NCBI RefSeq assembly: GCF_012524165.2
Contig: NZ_JABACJ020000015.1
Location: forward strand, 1-64,000
Reading direction: 5' to 3'
Source of the DNA: Faecalicatena faecalis
GTDB taxonomy: Bacteria > Bacillota > Clostridia > Lachnospirales > Lachnospiraceae
DNA length: 64,000 bases
Shown one piece after another: positions 10,056 to 18,332 of this stretch (positions within the stretch are counted from its first letter, which is position 1; every line of letters begins with the position of its first letter). The notes below the pieces were generated by a model. It did no database searches. It was not told where the DNA came from and saw nothing but the letters and a program-made list of their open reading frames with translations. The position numbers and the translations under genes were made by a program.

Positions 10056-10976
10056 ATGAAAAGAATGACATTGGGGACCAGCAGTCTGGAAGTTCCAGTA
10101 ATAGCAGCAGGGTGTATGAGAATTAATGCTCTGGATGAAGAGGGTCTTGAGGATTATATAAATAAATGCATGGAACTTGGGATGAATTTTTTTGAACATG
10201 CGGATATTTATGGGAATGGTAAGTGTGAATCTCTGTTCGCAGAGGCATTTGAGAGAACGGAGTTCAGGCGTGAGGATATCATTCTCCAGTCCAAATGCGG
10301 GATTGTTCCGGGTGTAATGTATGATTTCTCGAAAGAGCATATTCTTAAATCTGTAGAGAACAGCCTGAAGCGTTTGAATACAGATTATCTGGATGTTCTG
10401 GTGCTTCATAGGCCGGATGCTCTTGTAGAGCCGGAGGAGGTCGCAGAGGCGTTCGATCTACTCAACGCATCAGGAAAGGTCCGCAATTTTGGAGTATCTA
10501 ACCATAAGCCGATGCAGATAGAGCTTCTTAAAAAGTATGTAAAGCAGGATATCGTGACAGATCAGCTTCAGCTTAGTGTTCCATTTTCGAATATGATTGC
10601 CAATGGTCTGGAAGTGAATATGCTGACAGACTGTGCAGTTGACAGAGATGGAAGTATCCTGGATTACTGTCGTCTAAAGGATATGACGATTCAGGCATGG
10701 TCACCGTTCCAATATGGCTTCTTTGAAGGCGTATTTATAGGAAGCGATAAGTACCCGGAACTGAATCAGCAGCTTGAGGATCTGGCAGAGCGTTATGACG
10801 TAACGCCTACAACGATTGCGGCTGCATGGATATTAAGACATCCGGCACATGTACAGATGATTACAGGTACAACGAATCTGAACAGGCTGGAGGATATTGC
10901 GCAGGCAAGCGAGATTAATCTGACACGTGAAGAGTGGTATCAGATTTATTTGAGTGCAGGACACATCCTGCCATAG
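10056..10976 (+). CDS. Aldo/keto reductase
   Basis: A 306-residue NAD(P)H-dependent oxidoreductase of the YdhF-like aldo/keto reductase group. It has the TIM-barrel motifs: active-site FEHADIYGNG with Asp and Tyr near residues 50-53, VLVLHRPDALVEPEE, GKVRNFGVSNHKPMQIELL, and the C-terminal cofactor loop MITGTTNLNRLEDI. The family's catalytic His is present in LVLHRPD. An ATG at 10032 would add eight residues, but the AGGAGG at 10041-10046 sits downstream of it and 9 nt before the ATG at 10056, so the latter is chosen. The substrate is unknown. A strong hairpin follows at 11030-11059. Confidence 0.9.
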   Translation: MKRMTLGTSSLEVPVIAAGCMRINALDEEGLEDYINKCMELGMNFFEHADIYGNGKCESLFAEAFERTEFRREDIILQSKCGIVPGVMYDFSKEHILKSVENSLKRLNTDYLDVLVLHRPDALVEPEEVAEAFDLLNASGKVRNFGVSNHKPMQIELLKKYVKQDIVTDQLQLSVPFSNMIANGLEVNMLTDCAVDRDGSILDYCRLKDMTIQAWSPFQYGFFEGVFIGSDKYPELNQQLEDLAERYDVTPTTIAAAWILRHPAHVQMITGTTNLNRLEDIAQASEINLTREEWYQIYLSAGHILP

Positions 10977-11029
10977 GAGATACGGACAGCTTAATGTTTT
11001 CCATCTGTTTCGAACATAAGAATATCAGA

Positions 11030-11066
11030 AAGGGCGGCACATGGATCTGTGCCGCCCTTGATTTCT
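11030..11066. terminator. Terminator between aldo/keto reductase and carB
   Basis: AAGGGCGGCACA (11030-11041) and TGTGCCGCCCTT (11048-11059) form a perfect 12-bp stem with a 6-nt loop. The T-rich tail serves the plus-strand reductase; it may also end the convergent carB transcript. Confidence 0.85.
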
Positions 11067-11074
11067 ATCTGTTT

Positions 11075-14000
11075 TTATTTATCTGTAATTTCGCTGTGAA
11101 GTTCTTGAAGGGATTTCACATCCCCATTCCCGTGTTCTTTGACATATTTGATTCCCTTAGCGGTAGCTCTTGCTGCGGCCATGGTAGTCATGTACGGAAT
11201 CTTTCCCTTAATTGCTGCTTTTCTCAGATAGCTGTCATCGTGTGCACTATCCTTACCGACCGGGGTATTGACGATCAGGTCAATCTTTCCATTGGTGATC
11301 AGATCCAGGATGTTCGGTCTTCCTTCGTAAAGCTTCTTCACCTTTTCTGCTTCAATTCCGTTTTCACGGATCAGGTCATAAGTGGTTCCTGTCGCTACAA
11401 TTTTGAAGCCATCCTCAGCAAAGCTCTTTGCAATTTCTACGACCTCCGGTTTATCCTTGCGGCTGACAGATATCAGTACGGTTCCCTCCAGTGGAAGTCT
11501 GGTCTGTGTCGCTTCCTGAGCCTTATAGAAGGCTTCTCCATAGGAGGCAGAAAGTCCGAGTACTTCACCTGTGGAACGCATCTCTGGTCCGAGTACCGGG
11601 TCTACTTCCTGGAACATATTGAATGGGAATACGGCTTCCTTGACACCGTAATTCGGAATATTCTGCTCCTTCAATGACGGCACCGGTGACGGTCTTCCAG
11701 TCAGTTCAGAGGTGATGATATCGGTAGCAAGCGGTACCATACGGATATTGCATACCTTAGATACAAGCGGTACGGTCCTGGATGCACGCGGGTTAGCCTC
11801 TAATACATAAACCTTACCATTCTCGATTGCATACTGCATATTCATCAGACCTTTGACATGCATCTCCTCCGCGATCTTTCTTGTATACTCTTTGATCGTC
11901 CGTACATTTTCCTCTGAAATATGCACAGAAGGGATAATACATGCGGAGTCACCTGAATGCACACCTGCAAGTTCAATATGCTCCATAACAGCAGGTACGA
12001 AGGCATGGGTTCCATCACTGATCGCATCTGCTTCACATTCCATTGCATGGTTCAGGAAACGGTCGATCAGGATCGGACGGTCAGGAGTTACGCCTACAGC
12101 AGCCTGCATGTAGTTGACCATACTCTCATCATCGTATACGACTTCCATTCCGCGTCCGCCTAATACATAGGAAGGACGTACCATAACCGGATATCCGATC
12201 TTTTGAGCAATAGCGATCGCCTCGTCCACGTTAACAGCCATTCCAGATTCCGGCATCGGGATTTCCAGTTTTTCCATCATAGCACGGAACAGGTCACGGT
12301 CTTCTGCCAGATCGATGACTGAAGGAGCGGTTCCTAAAATCTTCACACCATTTCTTTCGAGGTCAGCGGCTAGGTTCAGAGGTGTCTGTCCACCGAACTG
12401 TGCGATGACTCCGACTGGTTTTTCTTTCTTGTAGATGCTTAAGACATCTTCCAGAGTCAGTGGTTCAAAGTACAGCTTGTCGGAAGTATCATAATCTGTG
12501 GAAACGGTCTCAGGATTACAGTTCACGATGATCGTCTCAAATCCAAGCTTCTTTAACGCAAGGGAAGCATGTACGCAGCAATAGTCGAACTCGATGCCCT
12601 GTCCGATACGATTCGGTCCGCCGCCAAGAATCATGATTTTTGGCTTATCCTCATTTACCGGGTTCTTATCTTCTGCATTATAAGTTGAGTAGTAGTATGC
12701 ACTGTCTTCTGTACCGCTTACATGTACGCCCTCCCAGGCTTCCTCGACACCGATTTCGATACGGCGGTTTCTGATCTCATCTTCTGGAACTTCCAGGATC
12801 TGACTTAAGTATTTATCAGAGAAGCCGTCCTTCTTCGCAGCAGTCAGCATCTCGTCAGAAGGCAGATGGCCTTTTTCTTTTGACAGGGCCTCTTCTTCCT
12901 CGACTAATTCCTTCATCTGTGTGATGAACCATTCTTTTACCTTCGTGATCTCGTGGATTTCTTCCACTGTAGCTTTCTTGCGCAATGCCTCATACATGAT
13001 GAAATGGCGCTCACTGGATGGGGTGATGAGCATATGGAGAAGTTCTTCCTTTGTCTTAGAAGCAAAATCCTTCGCATATCCCAGACCATATCGTCCAGTC
13101 TCCAGGCTTCGGATGGCTTTCTGGAATGCTTCCTTATAGGTCTTGCCGATGCTCATGACTTCGCCGACAGCACGCATCTGTGTACCGAGCTTATCTTCAA
13201 CACCTTTGAATTTTTCGAATGCCCAGCGTGCAAACTTGATTACGACATAGTCTCCGTCTGGGACATATTGATCTAAGGTTCCGTATTTACCACATGGGAT
13301 ATCCTTCAAGGTCAGGCCAGTAGCCAGCATTGCAGATACCAGGGCAATTGGGAAACCAGTAGCCTTGGATGCCAGGGCAGAAGAACGGGAAGTTCTTGGG
13401 TTGATCTCGATAACGATGATACGGTCGCTGACTGGATCGTGTGCAAACTGTACGTTCGTACCACCGATGACCTGAACAGACTCTACGATCTTGTATGCCT
13501 GCTCCTGAAGGCGTTTCTGGCATTCCTCGGAAATCGTCAGCATCGGAGCAGAACAGAAGGAATCTCCTGTATGTACACCGAGCGGGTCAATATTTTCGAT
13601 GAAGCAGACCGTGATCATGTTACCGTCTTTGTCACGGACAACCTCTAGCTCCAGCTCTTCCCATCCAAGGATGGATTCCTCGACCAGCACCTGTCCTACC
13701 AGGCTGGCCTGCAGACCACGTGCACAGACTGTCTTTAACTCGTCTCTGTTATAAACAAGGCCGCCGCCGGCACCGCCCATGGTGTAAGCAGGGCGCAGTA
13801 CCACTGGATATCCGAGCTCATCTGCAATCTTAAGTGCTTCCTCAACAGTGTAGGCAACTTCACTGCGGGCCATCTCGATTCCCAGCTCGTTCATCGCCTT
13901 CTTGAATTCGATACGGTCCTCCCCGCGTTCAATGGCATCGACTTGAACACCGATGACCTCTACATCGTATTTTTCCAGAACACCTGCTGCTGCAAGCTCT

Positions 14001-14299
14001 GAACATAAATTCAGTCCAGACTGGCCGCCAAGATTCGGGAGCAGCGCGTCAGGACGTTCCTTTGCGATAATCTGTTCCAGGCGATCCACATTCAGCGGTT
14101 CGATGTAAGTAACATCTGCTGTCTCCGGGTCTGTCATAATAGTCGCCGGATTGGAGTTCACCAAAACAATTTCATAACCTAATTTTCTTAATGCTTTACA
14201 AGCCTGAGTTCCGGAGTAGTCGAACTCACATGCCTGACCAATGATGATTGGACCTGATCCAATGATTAGTACCTTGTGAATGTCTGTTCTCTGTGACAT
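11075..14299 (-). CDS. carB: Carbamoyl-phosphate synthase large subunit
   Basis: CarB (1074 residues, the normal length) makes carbamoyl phosphate from bicarbonate, ATP and ammonia for arginine and pyrimidine synthesis. The start reads MSQRTDIHKVLIIGSGPIII, and both ATP-grasp halves are complete: RPAYTMGGAGGG in the first and RPSYVLGGRGME in the second. EINPRTSRSSALASKATG and EANPRASRTVPLVSKV mark the active sites, and the C-terminal MGS-like regulatory domain has ATGTTYDLIRENGI. AGGAGG lies 8 nt before the ATG. The partner carA, which supplies ammonia from glutamine, is not adjacent on either side. Confidence 0.97.
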   Translation of the reverse strand: MSQRTDIHKVLIIGSGPIIIGQACEFDYSGTQACKALRKLGYEIVLVNSNPATIMTDPETADVTYIEPLNVDRLEQIIAKERPDALLPNLGGQSGLNLCSELAAAGVLEKYDVEVIGVQVDAIERGEDRIEFKKAMNELGIEMARSEVAYTVEEALKIADELGYPVVLRPAYTMGGAGGGLVYNRDELKTVCARGLQASLVGQVLVEESILGWEELELEVVRDKDGNMITVCFIENIDPLGVHTGDSFCSAPMLTISEECQKRLQEQAYKIVESVQVIGGTNVQFAHDPVSDRIIVIEINPRTSRSSALASKATGFPIALVSAMLATGLTLKDIPCGKYGTLDQYVPDGDYVVIKFARWAFEKFKGVEDKLGTQMRAVGEVMSIGKTYKEAFQKAIRSLETGRYGLGYAKDFASKTKEELLHMLITPSSERHFIMYEALRKKATVEEIHEITKVKEWFITQMKELVEEEEALSKEKGHLPSDEMLTAAKKDGFSDKYLSQILEVPEDEIRNRRIEIGVEEAWEGVHVSGTEDSAYYYSTYNAEDKNPVNEDKPKIMILGGGPNRIGQGIEFDYCCVHASLALKKLGFETIIVNCNPETVSTDYDTSDKLYFEPLTLEDVLSIYKKEKPVGVIAQFGGQTPLNLAADLERNGVKILGTAPSVIDLAEDRDLFRAMMEKLEIPMPESGMAVNVDEAIAIAQKIGYPVMVRPSYVLGGRGMEVVYDDESMVNYMQAAVGVTPDRPILIDRFLNHAMECEADAISDGTHAFVPAVMEHIELAGVHSGDSACIIPSVHISEENVRTIKEYTRKIAEEMHVKGLMNMQYAIENGKVYVLEANPRASRTVPLVSKVCNIRMVPLATDIITSELTGRPSPVPSLKEQNIPNYGVKEAVFPFNMFQEVDPVLGPEMRSTGEVLGLSASYGEAFYKAQEATQTRLPLEGTVLISVSRKDKPEVVEIAKSFAEDGFKIVATGTTYDLIRENGIEAEKVKKLYEGRPNILDLITNGKIDLIVNTPVGKDSAHDDSYLRKAAIKGKIPYMTTMAAARATAKGIKYVKEHGNGDVKSLQELHSEITDK

Positions 14300-14516
14300 A
14301 CTTTGTCCTCCTATTTATTTTTAATTTGTGAAATAGCATAACCTGTCAGATATCATTATAGTAGAGGAAGGTGGTGGAAGTAAAGAAAATTATGGCGAAG
14401 AATGTAGGATATTGTAAAAAAATGTGCATTGCAGCGTGATATATAAAGGGGTATGATAAAATTTAATAAGCCATTATAATAAATAGAAAAATGTTGAAAA
14501 ATGTGAGGAATCATGC

Positions 14517-14547
14517 TTGACTTTGACGCAGCGTCAACTGATATAGT
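14517..14547 (+). promoter_or_regulatory. MerR-type operator-promoter of the TipA-like regulator
   Basis: TTGACT (14517-14522) and TATAGT (14542-14547) are separated by 19 bp, the over-long spacer typical of MerR-activated promoters. The spacer holds a perfect dyad, TTGACGC-A-GCGTCAA (14523-14537). This is exactly where MerR proteins bind and twist DNA. It indicates autoregulation of the gene starting at 14573. Confidence 0.85.
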
Positions 14548-14572
14548 CAAATCACGGCAGGAGGGAATGCAG

Positions 14573-15337
14573 ATGGAATACAGTATTAGGGAAGTATCAG
14601 AAATCGCAGGTATCAGTGCACGTACCTTGCGGTATTATGACAGTATCGGATTATTAAAGCCGGCTGGAATCCGGGATTCTGGATACCGTTATTATGGAGA
14701 GCGGGAGTTGGAGATACTGCAGCAGATTTTATTTTACAGGGAGCGCGGTTTTAAGCTGGAACAGATCGCGGAAGTTCTATACAGCGAGGAGTTTGATGTG
14801 ATGAGCGCCCTGCGTGAACATCTGGAAGAACTGGAAAAGGAACAGGCCCATATCCACAGCATGATCACTACCGTGAAAAAAACGATTGCATCAATGAAAG
14901 GAGAGATTAAGATGAATAATCGGGAAAAATTTGAGGCATTTAAAAAAGATGCTGTTCAGAAAAATGAAGAGACCTATGGTCCGGAAATAAGAAAAAAATA
15001 TGGAGATGAGGAAGTGGATGCATCCAATCAGAAGATGCTCAATATGACAGAGGAAGAATATCAGCGTTTCGATGGACTTTCGAAGGAACTCAATACCTGT
15101 CTTAAGTCAGCCGTCCAGGCAGGCGAAAAACCAGAAGGAGAAGCGGGAAGGAAGGCTGCCGGACTCCATAAGGAATGGCTTAAGATGACATGGAAGACTT
15201 ATTCTGTAGAGGCTCATAAGGGTGTCGCACAGATGTATACGGAGGATGAACGGTTCACAAAATATTATGACAGTGAAGTATCGGGATGTGCAGCATTTTT
15301 AACTGACGCCGTGAAGTATTGGGCAGAAAAACTTTAA
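14573..15337 (+). CDS. MerR family regulator with TipAS ligand-binding domain
   Basis: A 254-residue activator of the TipA/Mta class. Residues 1-70 are a MerR winged helix (YSIREVSEIAGISARTLRYY, GYRYYGERELEILQQILFYR). A coiled coil spans about 75-110, and residues 114-254 match the TipAS antibiotic-recognition domain (EKFEAFKKDAVQKNEETYG, MYTEDERFTKYYD). AGGAGGG at 14559-14565 places the start at 14573; an upstream ATG at 14513 lies inside the operator-promoter. A second in-frame start with AGGAGAG (14899-14905) and ATG at 14912 could yield the domain alone, as known for Streptomyces tipA. Multidrug-type inducers are likely from family knowledge. No exporter is next to it. Confidence 0.9.
   Translation: MEYSIREVSEIAGISARTLRYYDSIGLLKPAGIRDSGYRYYGERELEILQQILFYRERGFKLEQIAEVLYSEEFDVMSALREHLEELEKEQAHIHSMITTVKKTIASMKGEIKMNNREKFEAFKKDAVQKNEETYGPEIRKKYGDEEVDASNQKMLNMTEEEYQRFDGLSKELNTCLKSAVQAGEKPEGEAGRKAAGLHKEWLKMTWKTYSVEAHKGVAQMYTEDERFTKYYDSEVSGCAAFLTDAVKYWAEKL
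14899..14914 (+). promoter_or_regulatory. Possible internal ribosome binding site and start for a TipAS-only product
   Basis: AGGAGAG (14899-14905) is followed after 6 nt by an in-frame ATG at 14912. Initiation here would give a 141-residue TipAS domain without the DNA-binding part. Confidence 0.5.
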
Positions 15338-15350
15338 AAGAAACGAATAA

Positions 15351-15398
15351 AAACATCAGCTTGTGTCAGTCGGTCAGACACAGAGCTGATGTTTTTTT
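15351..15398 (+). terminator. Terminator of the TipA-like gene
   Basis: AAACATCAGCT (15351-15361) pairs with AGCTGATGTTT (15384-15394); TGTGTC/GACACA extends the stem inward. Seven T's follow. Confidence 0.92.
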
Positions 15399-15429
15399 CG
15401 TGCAAGACTGAGGTGAATTTAGGGCAGCC

Positions 15430-15462
15430 TAAAAAGACCTGAAAAAACGAGGTGTCTTTTTT
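15430..15462 (-). terminator. Terminator of the Fe-S protein gene
   Basis: AAAAAGACCT (15431-15440) pairs with AGGTGTCTTTTT (15450-15461) with a 2-nt bulge. Both sides carry A/T runs, so it may act in both directions. Confidence 0.6.
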
Positions 15463-15475
15463 GGGGGGTATCCTT

Positions 15476-16210
15476 TTACTCCAATATTCTGCCGTCTGTT
15501 GATATCGTGACAACCTGCCAGGGAATCATTTTCTCGCTGTCCTTAAGGGCTTTCTTCACGGCCATCTCCAGGCCGCCGCAGCATGGGACTTCCATGCGGA
15601 CAATCGTTACATTTTTTATGGAATTTAGACGAAGGATTTCTGTTAATTTCTCTGAGTAATCAACACTGTCCAACTTGGGGCAGCCGACCAGTGTAATCCT
15701 GCCGCGCATGAAGTCCTCGTGGAAAGCTGCGTATGCATAGGCGGTACAGTCCGCTGCGACCAAAAGCTTTGCTTCATGGAAATAAGGAGCGTTGATAGGA
15801 GCAAGCTGAATCTGTACCGGCCATTGGCGGAGCTGGGATTTGGCGCCTGTTAAGGGCGCAGCAGATGTGTCACAGCGGCTTTGGGCAAAAGACGGCTTCT
15901 CTTCATCGCTGTCATGCTTGAGTTCGCGTGCCATTGTTCCGGGGCAGCCGCACGCAAGGGGCTGTCCATGTTTCTCTGCCTGATGCTTTTTGACCGCCTC
16001 CTCATCATAGGCGGCAGCTTCGCGTTCAACAAAGCTGATGGCATTGGCCGGACAGGCCGGGAGGCAGTCACCGAGGCCGTCGCAGTAGTCGTCCCTTAAC
16101 AGACGGGCTTTCCCGTTCACCATCCCGATTGCACCTTCGTGGCAGGCATCGGCACATAAACCGCAGCCATTACATTTTTCCTCATTGATTTCTATAATTT
16201 TCCTGATCAT
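15476..16210 (-). CDS. 4Fe-4S ferredoxin-type protein
   Basis: A 244-residue cytoplasmic iron-sulfur protein. The first 60 residues hold two cluster motifs: CNGCGLCADAC (CX2CX2CX3C) and CDGLGDCLPAC, a variant with spacing CX5CX3C. Further cysteines occur at LACGCPG (about residue 87) and at MEVPCCGG near residue 210; the latter region (VGCPKLDS, EVPCCGGLEMAVKKAL) resembles ferredoxin-like proteins found next to Crp/Fnr regulators in clostridia. An ATG at 16210 has AAGGAGG just upstream. It is divergent from the Crp/Fnr gene at 16418 and is a likely target of it. The exact redox partner is unknown. Confidence 0.85.
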   Translation of the reverse strand: MIRKIIEINEEKCNGCGLCADACHEGAIGMVNGKARLLRDDYCDGLGDCLPACPANAISFVEREAAAYDEEAVKKHQAEKHGQPLACGCPGTMARELKHDSDEEKPSFAQSRCDTSAAPLTGAKSQLRQWPVQIQLAPINAPYFHEAKLLVAADCTAYAYAAFHEDFMRGRITLVGCPKLDSVDYSEKLTEILRLNSIKNVTIVRMEVPCCGGLEMAVKKALKDSEKMIPWQVVTISTDGRILE

Positions 16211-16281
16211 AATTAATTCCTCCTTAAAATGAATTTGTTTTCAATAAAAGCTCTGAAATAAATATTGGATTGGGCGATGCC

Positions 16282-16302
16282 TGGTTACTGTTCACTCGCA
16301 AG
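16282..16302 (+). repeat. Remnant of the 46.97-kb repeat element
   Basis: The 21 bases here, which read TGGTTACTGTTCACTCGCAA plus G, are identical to 46966-46986, the left end of the MITE-like element. No right end is seen nearby, so this is a solo end or decayed copy, sitting in the divergent promoter region. Confidence 0.6.
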
Positions 16303-16336
16303 AGTGTATGATTCTGGGCAACATACTGACACTGCC

Positions 16337-16394
16337 TTGATTCGGTATTCGTATTGTACTATACTTGAGAAGAAAATAGCGTTGTTTTAACAAC
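16337..16394 (+). promoter_or_regulatory. Promoter and dyad operator of the Crp/Fnr gene
   Basis: TTGATT (16337-16342), 17-bp spacer and TATACT (16360-16365) form the promoter. A perfect dyad GTTGTT-TT-AACAAC (16381-16394) lies just downstream, near the expected start of transcription. This placement suits autorepression by a Crp/Fnr-type dimer. Confidence 0.6.
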
Positions 16395-16417
16395 AAAATT
16401 GAAAAAAGGTGAAAAAA

Positions 16418-17074
16418 ATGGACTATCAGTTTATCGCAGAAACGGACCTGTTTGAGGGATGTACGACCAGACAGACGGAAGAGATGCTGAGCTGCCTTGG
16501 CGCACAGGAAAAAACTTTTCCTAAGGAATGTATGATCTACCACACCGGCGAGGAGGTACATCATATGGGACTACTGCTGTCTGGTGGCATTAACATAGTA
16601 AGGACGGATGTGTGGGGAAATCAGAATATCATCGGGCATATCGCCCCGGGGGAGGTATTTGCGGAGACATATGCTTGTATCTCCGGGGAGCCCTTGCTGG
16701 CCGATGTGGTGACAGTCAAACCTTCCGAGGTCTTGTTCCTGGATGTTTTTAAGGTGATGAGCACGTGTGCCTCATCATGTAGTCACCATCAGAGATTGAT
16801 CCGTAATCTGGTGACGATCATGGCCTCCAAAAATTTGAATCTGACACAGAAAATAAATCATATCACGCCGAAAACGATTCGGGAACGGTTGTTGTCCTAT
16901 CTGTCACAGGAGGCAGTGCGTCAAGGGAAGGAAAGCTTCGATATTCCCTTTAACCGTCAGCAGATGGCGGATTATCTGTCTGTGGAGCGCAGCGCGCTTT
17001 CTGCGGAACTTTCTAAAATGCAGAAAGACGGACTTCTGACTTATCAGAAAAATCACTTCACCCTGAATGGATGA
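16418..17074 (+). CDS. Crp/Fnr family transcriptional regulator
   Basis: A 218-residue regulator: a cyclic-nucleotide-binding-like beta barrel (about residues 10-120, with GLLLSGGINIVRTDVWGNQN and IAPGEVFAETYACISGEP), a dimer helix, and a C-terminal helix-turn-helix (FNRQQMADYLSVERSALSAEL). There is no N-terminal Fnr cysteine cluster. The organisation next to an Fe-S protein resembles clostridial Crp/Fnr regulators that respond to nitrosative or redox signals (HcpR-like), but this is inference. The weak ribosome site AAAGG near 16404-16408 favours ATG at 16418 over the in-frame GTG at 16409. Confidence 0.88.
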   Translation: MDYQFIAETDLFEGCTTRQTEEMLSCLGAQEKTFPKECMIYHTGEEVHHMGLLLSGGINIVRTDVWGNQNIIGHIAPGEVFAETYACISGEPLLADVVTVKPSEVLFLDVFKVMSTCASSCSHHQRLIRNLVTIMASKNLNLTQKINHITPKTIRERLLSYLSQEAVRQGKESFDIPFNRQQMADYLSVERSALSAELSKMQKDGLLTYQKNHFTLNG

Positions 17075-17256
17075 CAGCTCTGGAAAAGACAAGCAGGACT
17101 GGAAAAGGAAAACAGCTTTAGAAAAAATAAGCTTCTTGTATAAGAGGTAGAAACGAACTATAATAAGAAAGGCGGATGCCGCTGGAGCTGATCAGGAAGA
17201 AGAGCGCTTTACTTTAGATGCTCCGGTATGGATATGTGCTTTAAAAAATAAAATAT

Positions 17257-17352
17257 ATATTTATTGGGCTACTAATATTTAATTAGATATACTTATTGGA
17301 CTACAGATGTTCAATAAGGTATACTTATTGAATCGCTAATGCCTAATAAGAT
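17257..17352 (+). repeat. Three tandem 32-bp imperfect repeats
   Basis: Units lie at 17257-17288, 17289-17320 and 17321-17352. They share an ATA(C/T)TTATTG start and a TAAT(A/T)AG-like end; unit 2 has the inverted arms CTTATTG and CAATAAG separated by 13 nt. Units 2 and 3 also contain TATACT. The array ends 24 bp before the phosphatase ATG and looks like a multi-site operator or promoter region. The rest of 17075-17256 shows nothing recognisable. Confidence 0.7.
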
Positions 17353-17376
17353 ACAAAAGAAAGAGGAGTGGCAGAT

Positions 17377-18177
17377 ATGGATTACAAATCAATTGGTCTT
17401 ACTGGAGTTGGAAATGCAAGGCAGCTTGGCGGATACATTGGGGCAGACGGAAGAAAAGTCAAAGAGAATCTGCTTTTACGCACAGCACAACTGGCTGATG
17501 CCAGTACAGAAGATCTGAAACACCTCAAAGAGATATACCATTTGAGTGACGTGGTAGATTTTAGGACAACGCTGGAAAGAGATGCAAAACCGGATCCGGA
17601 GATAGAGGGGGTATCCAATTATCACCTGCCGATTCTGGATGAGTCGTCCAAGGAAAGCGCTGGAATGGCGGCTGCAGCAGCGGGCGGTGCATTTTCACTG
17701 GATAAGGTCATGGAATTCGTGGAAGCAGGAGCTCTGGAAAATATGTATGTGGACATTGCAGTCAGCCCGTATTCCCAAAAGCAGTATACTCATTTTCTGC
17801 AGATTCTTGTGAATCATAAGGAGGGAGCTATCCTGTGGCACTGTGCAGGCGGTAAAGACAGGGCCGGTCTGGGGACTGTTTATGTTCTGGCAGCTTTAGG
17901 AGTGGATAGAGAGACAATCCTCGCAGACTATATGATGACAAATCATTATTATCAGGAGGATATTGCCAAATTCGAACAGTATATCTTAAGTCAGGGTTAT
18001 CCAAAAGAGACTGTCAAGGCTGCAAGGGCAATGGCTGGGGCTGAGCAGGCGTATCTGGAAAAAGCACTGGCGGTCATTGATGAAAAATATGGTTCTATGG
18101 ATGCTTATTTGGAGTGTCAACTCGGGCTTTCTGTAGAGAATAAACAAAAACTTCGGGATAGATATCTGGAAATCTAA
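17377..18177 (+). CDS. Tyrosine-protein phosphatase (PF13350-like)
   Basis: A 266-residue cytoplasmic phosphatase of the protein-tyrosine phosphatase-like group. The signature HCAGGKDRAGLGT (a CX5R loop with its preceding His) is near residue 155, and the N-terminal block GVGNARQLGGYIGADGRKV is typical of PF13350 enzymes, which act on phosphotyrosine or phosphoinositides. The start ATG at 17377 is chosen because AGGAG at 17363-17367 is 9 nt upstream; the GTG at 17368 is too close. It is monocistronic behind the 32-bp repeats. The physiological substrate is unknown. Confidence 0.9.
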   Translation: MDYKSIGLTGVGNARQLGGYIGADGRKVKENLLLRTAQLADASTEDLKHLKEIYHLSDVVDFRTTLERDAKPDPEIEGVSNYHLPILDESSKESAGMAAAAAGGAFSLDKVMEFVEAGALENMYVDIAVSPYSQKQYTHFLQILVNHKEGAILWHCAGGKDRAGLGTVYVLAALGVDRETILADYMMTNHYYQEDIAKFEQYILSQGYPKETVKAARAMAGAEQAYLEKALAVIDEKYGSMDAYLECQLGLSVENKQKLRDRYLEI

Positions 18178-18332
18178 CAGTCTGTTACTTTACGTTTTAA
18201 AGTCAGATGTGTTAAACTGTATGCTGATGCGGGCCGGCTTCACAGATCACACTCTATCCTTATGAAAAATGTATAGCAGTACAATGCCTGCAGTGTACCG
18301 ATGAAAATTAATTGTGAGAAGGAGAATGAAAA

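Noticed and set aside
9615..10409. Minus-strand open frame of 264 codons
   Set aside because: Spans two plus-strand genes and the promoter region between them; composition is not protein-like.
10934..11677. Plus-strand open frame of 247 codons overlapping carB
   Set aside because: It runs through a terminator and antisense to carB; the Cys/Phe-rich product looks like a mirror of a conserved gene.
14513..14572. Upstream start for the TipA-like regulator
   Set aside because: The ATG at 14513 lies inside the operator-promoter and has no ribosome site; AGGAGGG supports 14573.
17257..17352. CRISPR-like array
   Set aside because: The 32-bp units are contiguous and degenerate, without spacers or cas genes.
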